A stretch of 5,512 nt of DNA from Desulfovibrio sp. UBA4079 (lineage in GTDB: Bacteria; Desulfobacterota; Desulfovibrionia; Desulfovibrionales; Desulfovibrionaceae), in assembly GCA_002382645.1 (NCBI GenBank), contig DFYP01000013.1, forward strand, positions 1-5,512, given 5' to 3'. The position numbers were made by a program, and so were the translations under genes. The notes beneath the pieces were generated by a model, which made no database searches, was not told the origin of the DNA, and saw only the letters and a list, made by a program, of their open reading frames with translations. Positions 5,235 through 5,512 of this stretch are shown piece by piece; position 1 is the first letter of the stretch; each line of letters opens with the position of its first letter.

Positions 5235-5512
5235 CTAGCCCATGGTCTCGATGTGCGGCCCGGCCGGGTAGGAGCCCAGGACCTTGAGGGTGTGGCAGCG
5301 CTGGCGCAGCTCGGCCAGGAAGCTCTCGTACTCGGCCCGGCTCAGGTCGCACTCCAGGTCGGTGAAGAACACGTACTTCCACTTCTCCCCGCGCAGGGGC
5401 CGGGACTCCAGCTTGGTGATGTTGATGGCCCGGCCCGCGAAGGAGTCGAGCACCTCGGCCAGGGCCCCGGGCTTGTCCGGCACGGTGAACAGGATGGAGG
5501 TCTTGTCCCGGG
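5235..5512 (-). CDS. pheA: Prephenate dehydratase / P-protein, C-terminal ACT domain (cut by window edge)
   Basis: The visible 92 residues are the C-terminal end of a protein whose start lies beyond the window. They form an ACT domain of prephenate dehydratases, from RDKTSILFTVPDKPGALAEV to the TAG at 5237-5235. PGAL (14-17 of the visible part) and ESRP (38-41) are the two motifs that build the phenylalanine-binding site in PheA, and YVFF and LKVLGSYP are also typical. Phe feedback inhibition is therefore expected. The enzyme converts prephenate to phenylpyruvate. Whether an N-terminal chorismate mutase domain is fused, as in many P-proteins, cannot be seen. The GTG at 5483 is an internal valine codon, not a start, because the family sequence continues unbroken upstream. 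The aroA ribosome site follows immediately. Confidence 0.94.
   Translation of the reverse strand, partial: RDKTSILFTVPDKPGALAEVLDSFAGRAINITKLESRPLRGEKWKYVFFTDLECDLSRAEYESFLAELRQRCHTLKVLGSYPAGPHIETMG

Noticed and set aside
3608..5287. Plus-strand open frame of 559 codons
   Set aside because: It is antisense to aroA, which is clearly coding on the other strand; the translation is repetitive Gly/His/Gln-rich.
5235..5483. Separate 82-residue ACT-domain protein starting at the GTG at 5483
   Set aside because: The ACT strand continues upstream in frame to the window edge (RDKTSILFT before the GTG). The GTG is an internal valine codon of pheA.

Overview
The window is one compact, GC-rich, minus-strand stretch of an aromatic amino acid gene cluster. 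In transcription order (high to low coordinates) it holds the 3' end of pheA (prephenate dehydratase ACT domain), aroA (EPSP synthase), tyrA (prephenate dehydrogenase), trpE, trpG, trpD and the first 16 codons of trpC. Every gene is recognisable by family motifs. Six of the seven genes lie within 10 nt of the next or overlap it, and only the tyrA-trpE junction has a real spacer (82 nt). There is no gene-free stretch over 300 bases. From memory, the order pheA-aroA-tyrA-trpE-trpG-trpD-trpC matches the aromatic supraoperon of Desulfovibrio and its relatives. The high GC and strong GC bias at third codon positions suggest a high-GC member of the Desulfovibrionaceae or a neighbour; this is an inference from gene order, not a database result.

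Layout: 5512-5235 pheA (cut by the window edge), 5224-3878 aroA, 3885-3109 tyrA (GTG start, 8-nt overlap with aroA), 3108-3027 spacer, 3026-1614 trpE, 1633-1049 trpG (20-nt overlap with trpE), 1038-43 trpD, 50-1 trpC (8-nt overlap with trpD, cut by the window edge). Each complete gene has a purine-rich Shine-Dalgarno sequence, mostly inside the preceding gene, so translational coupling is likely.

Together the genes make chorismate (aroA) and send it to phenylalanine (pheA), tyrosine (tyrA) and tryptophan (trpE/G/D/C). Visible control points are the Phe-binding ACT motifs of PheA and the LLES tryptophan-binding motif of TrpE.

The most interesting signal is at the tyrA-trpE junction. The only three tryptophans in TyrA are consecutive TGG codons 10 codons from its end. 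They are followed by a strong GC hairpin in the spacer, an alternative helix that would disrupt that hairpin, and a small GAAA-tetraloop hairpin beginning in the tyrA stop codon. The spacing is that of a classical ribosome-mediated trp attenuator. The reading proposed here is that the tail of tyrA serves as the trp leader peptide, so that tryptophan supply sets how much transcription passes from the chorismate/Tyr part of the operon into the trp genes. The weak point is the poor U-tract after the hairpin.
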